Shown: piece by piece, positions 1 through 6,631 of the stretch
How positions within the stretch are numbered: the stretch's first letter is position 1
Layout: every line of letters begins with the position of its first letter
Assembly (NCBI GenBank): GCA_900540425.1
Contig: UQFU01000054.1
Span: forward strand, 1 to 12,135
DNA: 12,135 bases
Source of the DNA: an uncultured Alphaproteobacteria bacterium
GTDB lineage: Bacteria > Pseudomonadota > Alphaproteobacteria > RF32 > CAG-239
Direction: 5' to 3'
Program-made: the position numbers and the translations under genes
The notes under the pieces: generated by a model
Told to the model about the DNA's origin: nothing
Databases searched by the model: none
What the model saw: the letters and a program-made list of their open reading frames with translations, nothing else

Positions 1-2
1 GC

Positions 3-713
3 CTGGTTTCTTTTCCCGCCCCCCGGGCTGTGTCCCCCCCCAGCCGCACCCGCTTTTCCTATTCGCTGACCACCAAAGATTACAGCGTTCGTTCAACCGT
101 AGCCACCAACGGCCTCTTTGACACCCTTTACCCCTTCAAAGCCGAATACGCCACTACCGGAAAAATCAAAAAAGACGGCCTGGAAACCGCCAGCTACAAA
201 TACAAATCCCGTTCGCGCTTCAACTCCCGCCGCAAAGAGCTGGTTTATAACAACCGCGGCGAACCGATTTACCGCATCAGCGCCAAAAACGACAAAGAAA
301 AAAAAGTTGAAATCGAGCAACGCGCCGACAACAAAGACACGACCGACCTGCAGACGGTCATGGCCAAACTGGCGCTGCAATACAATCAACTCAAGTTCTG
401 CGCCGCACGGATGCAGGTTTTTGACGGCAAACGCCGCTACGATGTCATCTTCAAAGACGAAGGGCAGGACACGCTGCCCGCAACCGAAAAAAGCCCGTTT
501 TCGGGAACCGCGGCCAAATGCTCCATGTACATTGACAAACTGGGCGAAAAAGGCGACGACCTGCTGTGGGACTTGACCAAAGACCGTCCGATTTATTTTT
601 GGATTATGGAAGAAACCAACAGCAAAGCGCCATTTATTGCCAAAATCAAAATCGACGACACCCCGCTGGGCGAACTCGAGGTCCATACCACAAACATTAC
701 GATTGAGGATTAA
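3..713 (+). CDS. DUF3108 domain-containing protein, 5' end outside the window
   Basis: The frame is open to the left edge of the window, so the gene almost certainly starts upstream. A GTG at position 30 is possible, but the residues before it (LVSFPAPRAVS) read like the end of an export signal with an Ala-containing cleavage region. The mature part begins around TRFSYSLTTKDYSV and is rich in beta-strand-like segments. The later stretch VFDGKRRYDVIFKDE, followed by a conserved-looking GTAAKC and an IKIDDTPLGELEV strand, is typical of DUF3108 proteins of alphaproteobacteria. These are predicted periplasmic or envelope proteins of unknown function. About 237 residues are visible, close to a full mature domain. 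The stop lies 5 bases before the next gene, so the two are probably cotranscribed. The family call is from pattern memory; the function is unknown. Confidence 0.72.
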   Translation: MVSFPAPRAVSPPSRTRFSYSLTTKDYSVRSTVATNGLFDTLYPFKAEYATTGKIKKDGLETASYKYKSRSRFNSRRKELVYNNRGEPIYRISAKNDKEKKVEIEQRADNKDTTDLQTVMAKLALQYNQLKFCAARMQVFDGKRRYDVIFKDEGQDTLPATEKSPFSGTAAKCSMYIDKLGEKGDDLLWDLTKDRPIYFWIMEETNSKAPFIAKIKIDDTPLGELEVHTTNITIED

Positions 714-718
714 GAACC

Positions 719-2119
719 ATGCCCCTGTCTCATGCCGAACTTCTTCTGCCCGCCGGCTCCCTGACCAAACTTAAGACCGCCGTCCTCTACGGCGCCGATG
801 CCGTTTATGCCGGAACGCCGGACATGTGCCTGCGCGCCCAATCCAAAATGACAATGGACGACCTTCACGAAGGCATTGAGTTCATTCATGCCCGCGGTAA
901 AAAAATCTATCTCACCCTGAATCTGTTCATGCACAACGCCGATGTCTCCAAACTGCCGCAATTTGTCGAAACCCTGAGGGAACTCAAACCGGACGGCGTT
1001 TTGATTGCTGATCCCGGCGTTTTTGAGTATGTCCGGGAACACGCCCCCGAGCTGAACCGTTTTGTCTCGACCCAGGCCAATATCTGCTCGTCCCTCGCTG
1101 TCAAATTCTGGCAGAACCAAGGCGCCAAACTTTGTGTCCTCGGACGCGAAGTAAGCTTTTCCGAAATGAAACAAATCCGCAGCGAATGCCCGGATATTCT
1201 GCTTGAATGCTTTATGCACGGTGCCATGTGCATGTCTTATTCCGGCCGCTGCCTGATTTCAAATTATCTCGCCGACCGCAGCGCCAACCAGGGCAAATGC
1301 GCCCATTGCTGCCGCTGGCACTACAAACTGCATTTGCGCCTGAAAGACGGTTCTGTCAAAGAAATCGAAATCAACGAAAACAACAAAGACGCCTTTGAGT
1401 TCTTGCTTGAAGAAGAGTTTCGTCCCGGAGAATATTTTGAGGTTATTGAAGACGAACACGGCGGCTATATTCTCAACTCCAAAGACATGTGCTTGATGCC
1501 GCGTCTGAACGAACTGCTCGAAATCGGCATCGATTCGCTCAAAGTCGAAGGCCGCAACAAAACCGAATACTACACCGGCGTCGTTGCCCGCGCTTACCGC
1601 CGGGCGATCGACGACTATTACAAGTCGCCGCAGAATTGGGATTACCGCCAATACATGGACGACCTCTACACTTTGCAAAACCGCGGCTACTGCCTTGGCT
1701 TTCATGACGGCAAACTGACGAACGTCTCCCAAAACTATGAATACACCCGCACCCTGGGCGACTGGCTTTTCGCCGGTTCGATTGTCGAATGGCAGGGCGA
1801 TGACGCAGTCTTTGAAATCCGCAACTATATTAATCCCGGAGAATTTATCGAATTTCTTATTCCCGGAACTCTGGAAAACATCAGGTTAACCCTGAATGAA
1901 TTTGAAGACGCCGAAAGCGGTGAATTTACGGCGCGCGTTTCTGCCGGCCAAGGCAAAAAAATCCGCATCCGCCCCAAGATGTGGAACCGGCCAACCGCAG
2001 AAATCAAACGTCTGCTGCCGCAATACGCCATTGCACGCAAACCCGGCGCGCTGTCCCCGGAAAATGCCTCTATGCTGCAACACAAAAAAAACGAGTTCTG
2101 CCAACTCTGCGCAAAATAA
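719..2119 (+). CDS. trhP: Peptidase U32 family protein, TrhP/YegQ-type tRNA hydroxylation factor
   Basis: The protein has 466 residues, near the usual 450 or so for TrhP. Despite the family name, TrhP is not known as a protease: with prephenate-dependent chemistry it helps hydroxylate uridine 34 of certain tRNAs to 5-hydroxyuridine. The N-terminal barrel opens with ELLLPAGSLTKLKTAVLYGA. The U32 signature ECFMHGAMCMSYSGRC covers residues 163-178, followed by QGKCAHCCRW (191-200) and SLKVEGRNK (273-281). C171, C178, C194 and C258 are the likely iron-sulfur ligands by analogy with the U32 proteins UbiU/UbiV. A small C-terminal beta domain follows, and the end carries an extra pair, C461 and C464. 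The ATG is preceded by GAGG at 705-708, inside the end of the upstream gene, 10 bases away. Other U32 paralogues (RlhA, UbiU) are less likely from length and the CRW motif. Confidence 0.82.
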   Translation: MPLSHAELLLPAGSLTKLKTAVLYGADAVYAGTPDMCLRAQSKMTMDDLHEGIEFIHARGKKIYLTLNLFMHNADVSKLPQFVETLRELKPDGVLIADPGVFEYVREHAPELNRFVSTQANICSSLAVKFWQNQGAKLCVLGREVSFSEMKQIRSECPDILLECFMHGAMCMSYSGRCLISNYLADRSANQGKCAHCCRWHYKLHLRLKDGSVKEIEINENNKDAFEFLLEEEFRPGEYFEVIEDEHGGYILNSKDMCLMPRLNELLEIGIDSLKVEGRNKTEYYTGVVARAYRRAIDDYYKSPQNWDYRQYMDDLYTLQNRGYCLGFHDGKLTNVSQNYEYTRTLGDWLFAGSIVEWQGDDAVFEIRNYINPGEFIEFLIPGTLENIRLTLNEFEDAESGEFTARVSAGQGKKIRIRPKMWNRPTAEIKRLLPQYAIARKPGALSPENASMLQHKKNEFCQLCAK

Positions 2120-2140
2120 ACGTTCAGCCGATCTCCCAAC

Positions 2141-2169
2141 AAAAAAAGGAGCAGAAAATCTGCTCCTTT
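2141..2169. terminator. Symmetrical intrinsic terminator between convergent genes
   Basis: An 11-bp perfect stem AAAGGAGCAGA (2145-2155) pairs with TCTGCTCCTTT (2159-2169) around a 3-base AAA loop. On the minus strand the stem runs into seven T's (complement of 2141-2147), a classic intrinsic terminator. On the plus strand the T tract is short (TTTAAT), so termination of trhP is plausible but weaker. The stem overlaps the stop codon of the minus-strand gene (2168-2170). Confidence 0.8.
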
Positions 2170-2734
2170 AATCATGCTCCGGCTTCTCCAACGGTTCAAG
2201 CCCGTAGCTCTTCAGAACCTCATGCTGCCAAACGGCAAATTCCGAAACATAATTCTCTTCCAAAAAACGTTCCACGTCTTCCCGAAATCGGCGGTAATCG
2301 CCCCACAACGGTTCTCCGTTCGGCAAAAGCCAGCCTGTTTTGAGCCAATCGGCCATATCTTCCCGGCTCTTGAAACCGGAAATATGCTTTTTCAGAGCCT
2401 TTGGCGCCATCTTGCGGCGATAACAATACTTCCGAAAAAGCATAATCGTCGGTTGCAGCTGCTCTGACACTCTTTGCCGATTAATCGCAACAACAATCGG
2501 CAAACCGCCTAAAAGGCTAATCGGAAACAGCAAACGCATTTTCCAGTAAACAAGCGGAATTGTTATCATTAACGACAAGACAAACATCCCTAAAGACAAA
2601 CACCAAAAAGCATTGCCTGCCGAAACCAACCTCATCTCAACCAGCGTATCAATAAGCTTACGCAAGTAAACAATACAAAATCCGATACCGATGCCAATTA
2701 ACAAATTAAGCGATAATTCTATTAACCGTTCCAT
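2168..2734 (-). CDS. Small membrane protein of unknown function, downstream member of a paralogous pair
   Basis: The protein has 188 residues and I do not recognise a named family. Three hydrophobic segments lie in the first half (about residues 7-26, 41-62 and 67-86). They are followed by a charged, probably cytoplasmic, C-terminal domain with WLLPNGEPLWGDYRRFREDVERFLEE and a Trp-containing helix near the end (VWQHEVLKSYG). It aligns over most of its length with the gene just upstream (2753-3409). Shared positions include GxxPIxxxIN, a QP pair, an RKxxY segment, GxLLxxGExLW, FxxDxxxFLxxN and WxxxxLKxY. The ATG has no Shine-Dalgarno sequence; the leader is AT-rich and resembles that of the paralogue. 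Only 18 bases separate it from the upstream stop, so cotranscription is likely. Its stop lies in the terminator stem. The function is unknown. Confidence 0.75.
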   Translation of the reverse strand: MERLIELSLNLLIGIGIGFCIVYLRKLIDTLVEMRLVSAGNAFWCLSLGMFVLSLMITIPLVYWKMRLLFPISLLGGLPIVVAINRQRVSEQLQPTIMLFRKYCYRRKMAPKALKKHISGFKSREDMADWLKTGWLLPNGEPLWGDYRRFREDVERFLEENYVSEFAVWQHEVLKSYGLEPLEKPEHD

Positions 2735-2745
2735 TCAATAATACT

Positions 2746-2762
2746 ATTTAAATTAATAATCA
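2746..2762 (-). repeat. Leader element, copy 2 (before the 2168-2734 gene)
   Basis: On the minus strand this reads TGATTATTAATTTAAAT and ends 11 bases before the ATG. The same sequence with one extra T lies at 3420-3437, 10 bases before the ATG of the paralogue. This copy also contains the last codons and the stop of the upstream gene (2753-2755). It may be a remnant of tandem duplication or a conserved leader signal. Confidence 0.6.
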
Positions 2763-3409
2763 GTCCGGCCGTTATAATTGGCTAACTGCTTTGAACCACA
2801 AATATTTCCTTCACTTCCCGGACAGCCCTTTGCCGGCACGGAAACAGACGTCCCTTGAAACTGATAATTATACGCTTTCAAAAGATCGACTTTCCAGTCA
2901 GATAAAGCCAGCCCGGGATTCCTGTCCAGAAAATTTTGCAGATCCGCATGAAAAGCCTCACGATCTTTCCACAAATATTCTCCCGGTTCCACCAGCAAAC
3001 CATAAGCCAAAAATATTTCAAACCCGTCTTTATTTTCAGTTTGCAAAAAAAACCTTTGCAGATTGGCGTCTTTCAAAACACTATAATAAGCTTTCCGGCG
3101 CAACGGTCCTACCAACGGCTGCATTTTCTGACGCAACACCTTTTCATTAATTCCCCAGCAAATGGGCATACTTCCGACAAAAGACCAAAGTACATCCAAT
3201 GAAAAACCGGTAACGCTGTTGCCAATAAGCAAAACCGACACCACCAGCGGCATTCCGACAATAAACGACGGCCAAAGCCATAATGGCACTAAGCCCAACC
3301 GCTTCAGCTCTCTGAAATAAACATGAATCACAATCACCAAAAACATGGAAATCGCGCCCATGGCAATACTGTAAATTTCCTGCCAAAAAGAAAAATTTAA
3401 TGTTTCCAT
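2753..3409 (-). CDS. Small membrane protein of unknown function, upstream member of a paralogous pair
   Basis: The protein has 218 residues and no recognised family. Hydrophobic segments lie at about residues 11-31, 40-62 and 67-86. A soluble domain then contains QPLVGPLRRKAYY, GLLVEPGEYLWKDREAF and NFLDRNPG, and ends in a SDWKVDLLKAYNY helix. This order and spacing match the neighbouring 188-residue protein, so the two are paralogues. The last 33 or so residues (from GTSVSVPAKG to GRTDY) have no counterpart there. This tail is Gly/Ser-rich with two cysteines, and its stop falls inside the leader element of the next gene. The ATG at 3409 has no Shine-Dalgarno sequence; the leader is almost pure A/T. 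A sigma-70-like promoter lies about 40 bases upstream. The gene lies past the terminator of the ftsZ operon and has its own transcription start. The region looks visibly richer in A+T than the dcw genes. Confidence 0.75.
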   Translation of the reverse strand: METLNFSFWQEIYSIAMGAISMFLVIVIHVYFRELKRLGLVPLWLWPSFIVGMPLVVSVLLIGNSVTGFSLDVLWSFVGSMPICWGINEKVLRQKMQPLVGPLRRKAYYSVLKDANLQRFFLQTENKDGFEIFLAYGLLVEPGEYLWKDREAFHADLQNFLDRNPGLALSDWKVDLLKAYNYQFQGTSVSVPAKGCPGSEGNICGSKQLANYNGRTDY

Positions 3410-3419
3410 ACAAAATAAG

Positions 3420-3437
3420 ATTTAAAATTAATAATCA
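3420..3437 (-). repeat. Leader element, copy 1 (before the 2753-3409 gene)
   Basis: On the minus strand this reads TGATTATTAATTTTAAAT, matching the copy at 2746-2762 apart from one extra T. Given the promoter at 3450-3478 with a start near 3443, the element would lie inside the 5' untranslated leader, about 10 bases before the ATG, where a ribosome binding site would normally be. Confidence 0.6.
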
Positions 3438-3449
3438 TTTTTACAAAAG

Positions 3450-3478
3450 AAAATAACATAAGCGCAAATTTTTGTCAA
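3450..3478 (-). promoter_or_regulatory. Sigma-70-like promoter for the paralogous membrane protein pair
   Basis: On the minus strand a perfect -35 TTGACA (complement of 3473-3478) is followed after 17 bases by TATTTT (complement of 3450-3455), four of six matches to the -10 consensus. The predicted start is near 3443, giving a leader of about 33 bases before the ATG at 3409. It lies between the terminator of the dcw operon and the gene it would serve, which supports the call. Confidence 0.6.
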
Positions 3479-3523
3479 CAAACAAAGCGTCTACCCCCCG
3501 CATAGCCGGGAATTTTCGAGTAC

Positions 3524-3554
3524 AAAAAAAGCTCTGCCAATATGCAGAGCTTTT
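3524..3554 (-). terminator. Intrinsic terminator of the dcw operon, after ftsZ
   Basis: On the minus strand an 11-bp stem AAAAGCTCTGC (complement of 3544-3554) pairs with GCAGAGCTTTT (complement of 3527-3537) around a 6-base loop. It runs into a T tract (complement of 3524-3530). It begins 19 bases after the ftsZ stop codon, a normal distance for a final operon terminator. Confidence 0.88.
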
Positions 3555-3573
3555 AACACAATCTTTAGGGCTG

Positions 3574-5256
3574 TTATTTCCTTCTTAAGAATGACGGAAT
3601 ATCCAGATTCATCCGATCTTCGGAATAATCTTCCGAAAAAGAGGGCGAAATCGGCTCTTGGACGCGCCCGGCCTCTTTTTCCTTCTGTTTTTTCTTGTTC
3701 CGTCTGGCAATAGAGAAACCGGTAACACGCTCAATCAGGGTTGGCGTATAATCCTCGTCTTCATCTTCCACAATCAGCTCTTCTGGCTCCTCTTGTCTTT
3801 TCGGAGCGAAAATTGCCGGATTATGGTCAGGAAACAACTCCGGCTCTTCTTCAACCGTCCGGATTACGGTCTTGGGAGCAAAGCCGTTCTCGCTGGATGA
3901 CAACGCACTCGCCAAATCGGCTGCGTCATTGGCATCTTCAGCCTTATTAATAATTGCCTTAAACAAAGCCGAAGACTTGGGCATATCCTCCATAACGGCA
4001 GATTTTTCCAGCATATCAAAATCTTCGATATGACGAACCTTATCCTGCCCGGCAACCGCCTCAACGCCTCCGTTCTGCTTTTCCTCAATCGAAACTATCT
4101 CTGCGCTTTCGATAGTTTCCGAAATTTCGGCCGCTTCATCTTCTTTCACCGCCGAAAACTTTTCCAAATTGGAATCCAGCTCGACCGCCGCGGCAACCGC
4201 AGCCACAGATTCTTCTCCGCGATTATAACTTTCTTCCAGATATTCTTTCGCCTTCTGAACGGCCTTCGGTTTTGCCGGAGCGCCTTTCTCGCCGATACCG
4301 GTCGCCACTATCGACACTCGGATTTTTCCGGCCAGCGTTTCGTCATAACTGGACCCGAAGATAATATTGGCGTCTTCGTCAACTTCTTCCTTAATCCGGC
4401 TGGCAGCTTCGTCAATTTCAAACAACGTAATGTCCGGGCCGCCGGTAATATTAATCAGTACCCCTTTGGCGCCCCTCATCGAACAATCGTCAAGCAGCGG
4501 ATTCGACAAAGCCTGCTCGGCCGCCTTGACCGCCCGGTCTTCGCCTTCGGCCTCGCCGGTTCCCATAATCGCCTTGCCCTTGTCTTCCATAATCGACTTG
4601 ATGTCGGCAAAATCAAGATTAATCAGCCCCGGCATCATCATCAGGTCGGTAATCGACCGAACCCCGGCATACAAGACATTGTCCGCCATAATAAAAGCGT
4701 CGGCCAAAGTTGTTTTTTTATCGGCAATCCGGAAAAGATTCTGATTGGGAATAATGATAATGCTGTCAACTTCCTTGGTAAAATCTTCAACCGCGTTTTC
4801 GGCAGTTTCCATTCTCTTCTTGCCTTCAAACTGAAATGGCTTGGTTACCACGCCCACCGTCAAAATGCCCTTTTGCTTGGCCAACCGGGCAACGACCGGA
4901 GCCGCGCCGCTGCCGGTGCCACCGCCCATTCCGGCAGTAATAAACACCATATTGGCACCTTCCAGCTCTTTTTCAATCTCGTCTTTGGCTTCTTCGGCCG
5001 CCATTTTTCCGACTTCCGGACGCGCTCCGGCACCAAGCCCCTGCGTCGTCTCCAAACCAAGCTGGATTTTGCGGCTGGCTGAAGAATGGGCCAAAGCCTG
5101 CGCATCGGTATTGGCAACGATAAAATCAACGCCTTCCAGATTTTGGGCAATCATATTATTAACGGCATTGCCGCCGCCGCCGCCCACACCAATCACCGAG
5201 ATCCGCGGCTTAAGATGCATAACTGTTTGTTCCGGCACTGCTAACTTGATTGACAT
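3574..5256 (-). CDS. ftsZ: Cell division protein FtsZ
   Basis: FtsZ is the tubulin-like GTPase that polymerises into the cytoplasmic Z ring at midcell and recruits the division machinery. Visible features are the N-terminal [15 protein letters not shown] (21-35), the tubulin signature GGGTGSG (111-117), and the NLDFADIK T7 loop with its catalytic Asp (213-220). The core ends near residue 323. A linker of about 225 residues, rich in Glu, Asp and Ala, follows. Near its end lie TLIERVTGF (506-514) and a basic patch (518-531). The protein ends in [10 protein letters not shown] (551-560), the tail that binds FtsA and other partners. At 560 residues it is much longer than the 383 of E. coli but normal for alphaproteobacteria. 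The ATG at 5256 has GGAG at 5268-5271, 11 bases upstream. It is the last gene of the operon, 81 bases after the ftsA frame, in an AT-rich gap that could hold an extra promoter. Confidence 0.97.
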   Translation of the reverse strand: MSIKLAVPEQTVMHLKPRISVIGVGGGGGNAVNNMIAQNLEGVDFIVANTDAQALAHSSASRKIQLGLETTQGLGAGARPEVGKMAAEEAKDEIEKELEGANMVFITAGMGGGTGSGAAPVVARLAKQKGILTVGVVTKPFQFEGKKRMETAENAVEDFTKEVDSIIIIPNQNLFRIADKKTTLADAFIMADNVLYAGVRSITDLMMMPGLINLDFADIKSIMEDKGKAIMGTGEAEGEDRAVKAAEQALSNPLLDDCSMRGAKGVLINITGGPDITLFEIDEAASRIKEEVDEDANIIFGSSYDETLAGKIRVSIVATGIGEKGAPAKPKAVQKAKEYLEESYNRGEESVAAVAAAVELDSNLEKFSAVKEDEAAEISETIESAEIVSIEEKQNGGVEAVAGQDKVRHIEDFDMLEKSAVMEDMPKSSALFKAIINKAEDANDAADLASALSSSENGFAPKTVIRTVEEEPELFPDHNPAIFAPKRQEEPEELIVEDEDEDYTPTLIERVTGFSIARRNKKKQKEKEAGRVQEPISPSFSEDYSEDRMNLDIPSFLRRK

Positions 5257-5337
5257 GGTTCTACTGACTCCAAAATTTAATTCTTTCTACTTATCAGACA
5301 TAATATAGTGCAATAAATTAAGATTTAGTAACTAAGC

Positions 5338-5532
5338 CTAAAAATTTTGCTTTATCCACCCCAGAATTTTGCCCAGGGCGCCGGAATTTCCGGCCGGCTT
5401 GTTGACAATCTTATTGGGCTTGCGCTCGGTATAATTCAACGCAAACAACAACAGGCCGATACAGGTGGAATAAGCCGGATTATAAAGAATTTCCGGCAGG
5501 TTGCTGATATTCTTCGGCCGACCGATGCGCAC
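5338..5532 (-). CDS. ftsA: C-terminal part of FtsA, cut off by an in-frame stop
   Basis: This open frame lies in exactly the same frame as ftsA and starts directly after the TAA at 5542-5544. The codons ATT AAG CAG come first, then a GTG at 5532 that could serve as a start. The 64 residues carry VRIGRPKNISNLPEI, a helix NPAYSTCIGLLLFAL (the last strand and helix of the FtsA actin fold), a short linker, and GALGKILGWIKQNF. This last stretch is an amphipathic helix of the kind that anchors FtsA to the membrane. No convincing Shine-Dalgarno sequence precedes the GTG, so separate translation would need reinitiation after the TAA. It cannot fold as an actin-like domain alone. It is either part of an interrupted or pseudogenised ftsA, a separately made piece, or ordinary ftsA if the stop is a sequence error. 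The stop is TAG. Confidence 0.65.
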   Translation of the reverse strand: MRIGRPKNISNLPEILYNPAYSTCIGLLLFALNYTERKPNKIVNKPAGNSGALGKILGWIKQNF

Positions 5533-5541
5533 CTGCTTAAT

Positions 5542-6597
5542 TTATTCAAGCACCATGGTCGCCACTTCGCGAATGCCCGAAAGCTGGCTGCCGCCGCCGG
5601 TCAAAACTACCCGGTGGCTGGAAATGTCCTTCAGCCCCTGCTCCTCCAACTTCTGGTTAACCAACTCAAAAATCTCTTCAATCCGCGGCGTAATAATGCT
5701 GATCAGCTCGGCTTTTGTGATTTGTTTGATGCTGCTGTCGTCTTCTTCCCCGACCGGATAAACATTGATGGTTTCCTCGCTGTCCTTACGGGTCAGAAAA
5801 GCGCATCCATGAAGCGTCTTCAGCCGTTCGGCATGGGCAAAGGAAGTCGTCAGTCCAAACGCAATGTCATTGGTAACATTGTTTCCGCCCACCGGAATAG
5901 AAGAGAAATAAACCGGAAAACCGTGACGAAAGCTGGCAATACTGGTCATGCCGCCGCCGATGTCAACCACCGTCGCCCCGATTTCCTTTTCGTCATCGAC
6001 CAAACAGGCCAAACCGGAAGCATAAGCCGAAAAAGCCTTTCCGACAATTTCCAGATGCGCGTTTTCAATCACCGTTGCCAAATTGCGATAGATCATATCC
6101 GGAACCAGCCCGAGCATAATGTCTACTGACAGGTTTTCTCCGAAAATATTGCGCGGATCCTTGATTTCTTCGCCAAAATTCAGTCGATAATTGGTTGGCA
6201 GACAGTGAATAAGCTCACAGCCTTCCACGTTAATTTTGTTAATCCCTTTTTCAATCACCTTGTTGATGTCAGATTCATTAATCGGCCGGTTCTTGTTTAA
6301 GGTGATTGTCGCGTCTTTAACCGAACTGCGGATTTTGTCGCCGGAAACATTGACGATAATTTTGCTGATGCGCTCATTGGCCATTTGCTCTGCGGTTTCT
6401 ACCGCATTGCAGACCGAAAGCGTCGCCTGCCCGATATCGGTAATAATCCCGTTTTTTATTCCCTTGGAGGCATTATAACCATATCCGGCAATATTAATTC
6501 TTCCGTCCCGGCTGATCTTTGCAATAACGCAACATACCTTGGACGAACCAATATCCAAAGCCGCAAAAGTCGTCAGTCTGTTAAAAGAATGCGTCAC
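5542..6597 (-). CDS. ftsA: Cell division protein FtsA, N-terminal 351 residues up to an in-frame TAA
   Basis: FtsA is an actin-like ATPase that ties FtsZ filaments to the inner membrane and recruits later division proteins. This part has the first phosphate loop ALDIGSSK (13-20), the FtsA-specific 1C-like region (about 85-165), the second phosphate motif DIGGGMTS (212-219), and the adenosine motif LTGGGSQL (332-339). It then stops at GIREVATMVLE. The family is normally about 410-440 residues. Adding the downstream 5338-5541 frame gives 419 codons and a complete FtsA. As it stands, the product lacks the last strand and helix of the fold and the membrane anchor. The start is GTG at 6597, preceded by a G-rich GGGGGG (6604-6609) six bases upstream. 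It follows ftsQ by 34 bases. The identity of the gene is certain; whether the stop is real is not. Confidence 0.9.
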   Translation of the reverse strand: MTHSFNRLTTFAALDIGSSKVCCVIAKISRDGRINIAGYGYNASKGIKNGIITDIGQATLSVCNAVETAEQMANERISKIIVNVSGDKIRSSVKDATITLNKNRPINESDINKVIEKGINKINVEGCELIHCLPTNYRLNFGEEIKDPRNIFGENLSVDIMLGLVPDMIYRNLATVIENAHLEIVGKAFSAYASGLACLVDDEKEIGATVVDIGGGMTSIASFRHGFPVYFSSIPVGGNNVTNDIAFGLTTSFAHAERLKTLHGCAFLTRKDSEETINVYPVGEEDDSSIKQITKAELISIITPRIEEIFELVNQKLEEQGLKDISSHRVVLTGGGSQLSGIREVATMVLE

Positions 6598-6631
6598 GCT
6601 GTTCCCCCCAATAAAAATTTTTCAATCTCTG

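Noticed and set aside
33..40. Run of eight C's at the start of the DUF3108 gene as a possible phase-variation tract
   Set aside because: It lies at the window edge where sequence errors are likely, the frame is intact through it, and the true gene start is not visible.
3487..3510. Possible hairpin in CCCCGCATAGCCGGG near the intergenic promoter
   Set aside because: Only three base pairs fit without a mismatch and nothing nearby supports a function.
4030..5082. A 350-codon open frame on the plus strand opposite ftsZ
   Set aside because: It is the complement of a fully recognisable ftsZ; its protein has no family features and its openness follows from the codon use of ftsZ.
5257..5337. Possible ftsZ-specific promoter between ftsA and ftsZ (TATTAT-like -10)
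   Set aside because: A -10-like TATATTATG is visible on the minus strand but no acceptable -35 at the right spacing, so it is not listed as a feature.
5542..5544. TAA reassigned as a sense codon to explain the full-length ftsA frame
   Set aside because: TAA ends several other intact genes here (trhP, murB, mraY, ftsZ) at family-typical lengths, so a general change of code does not fit.
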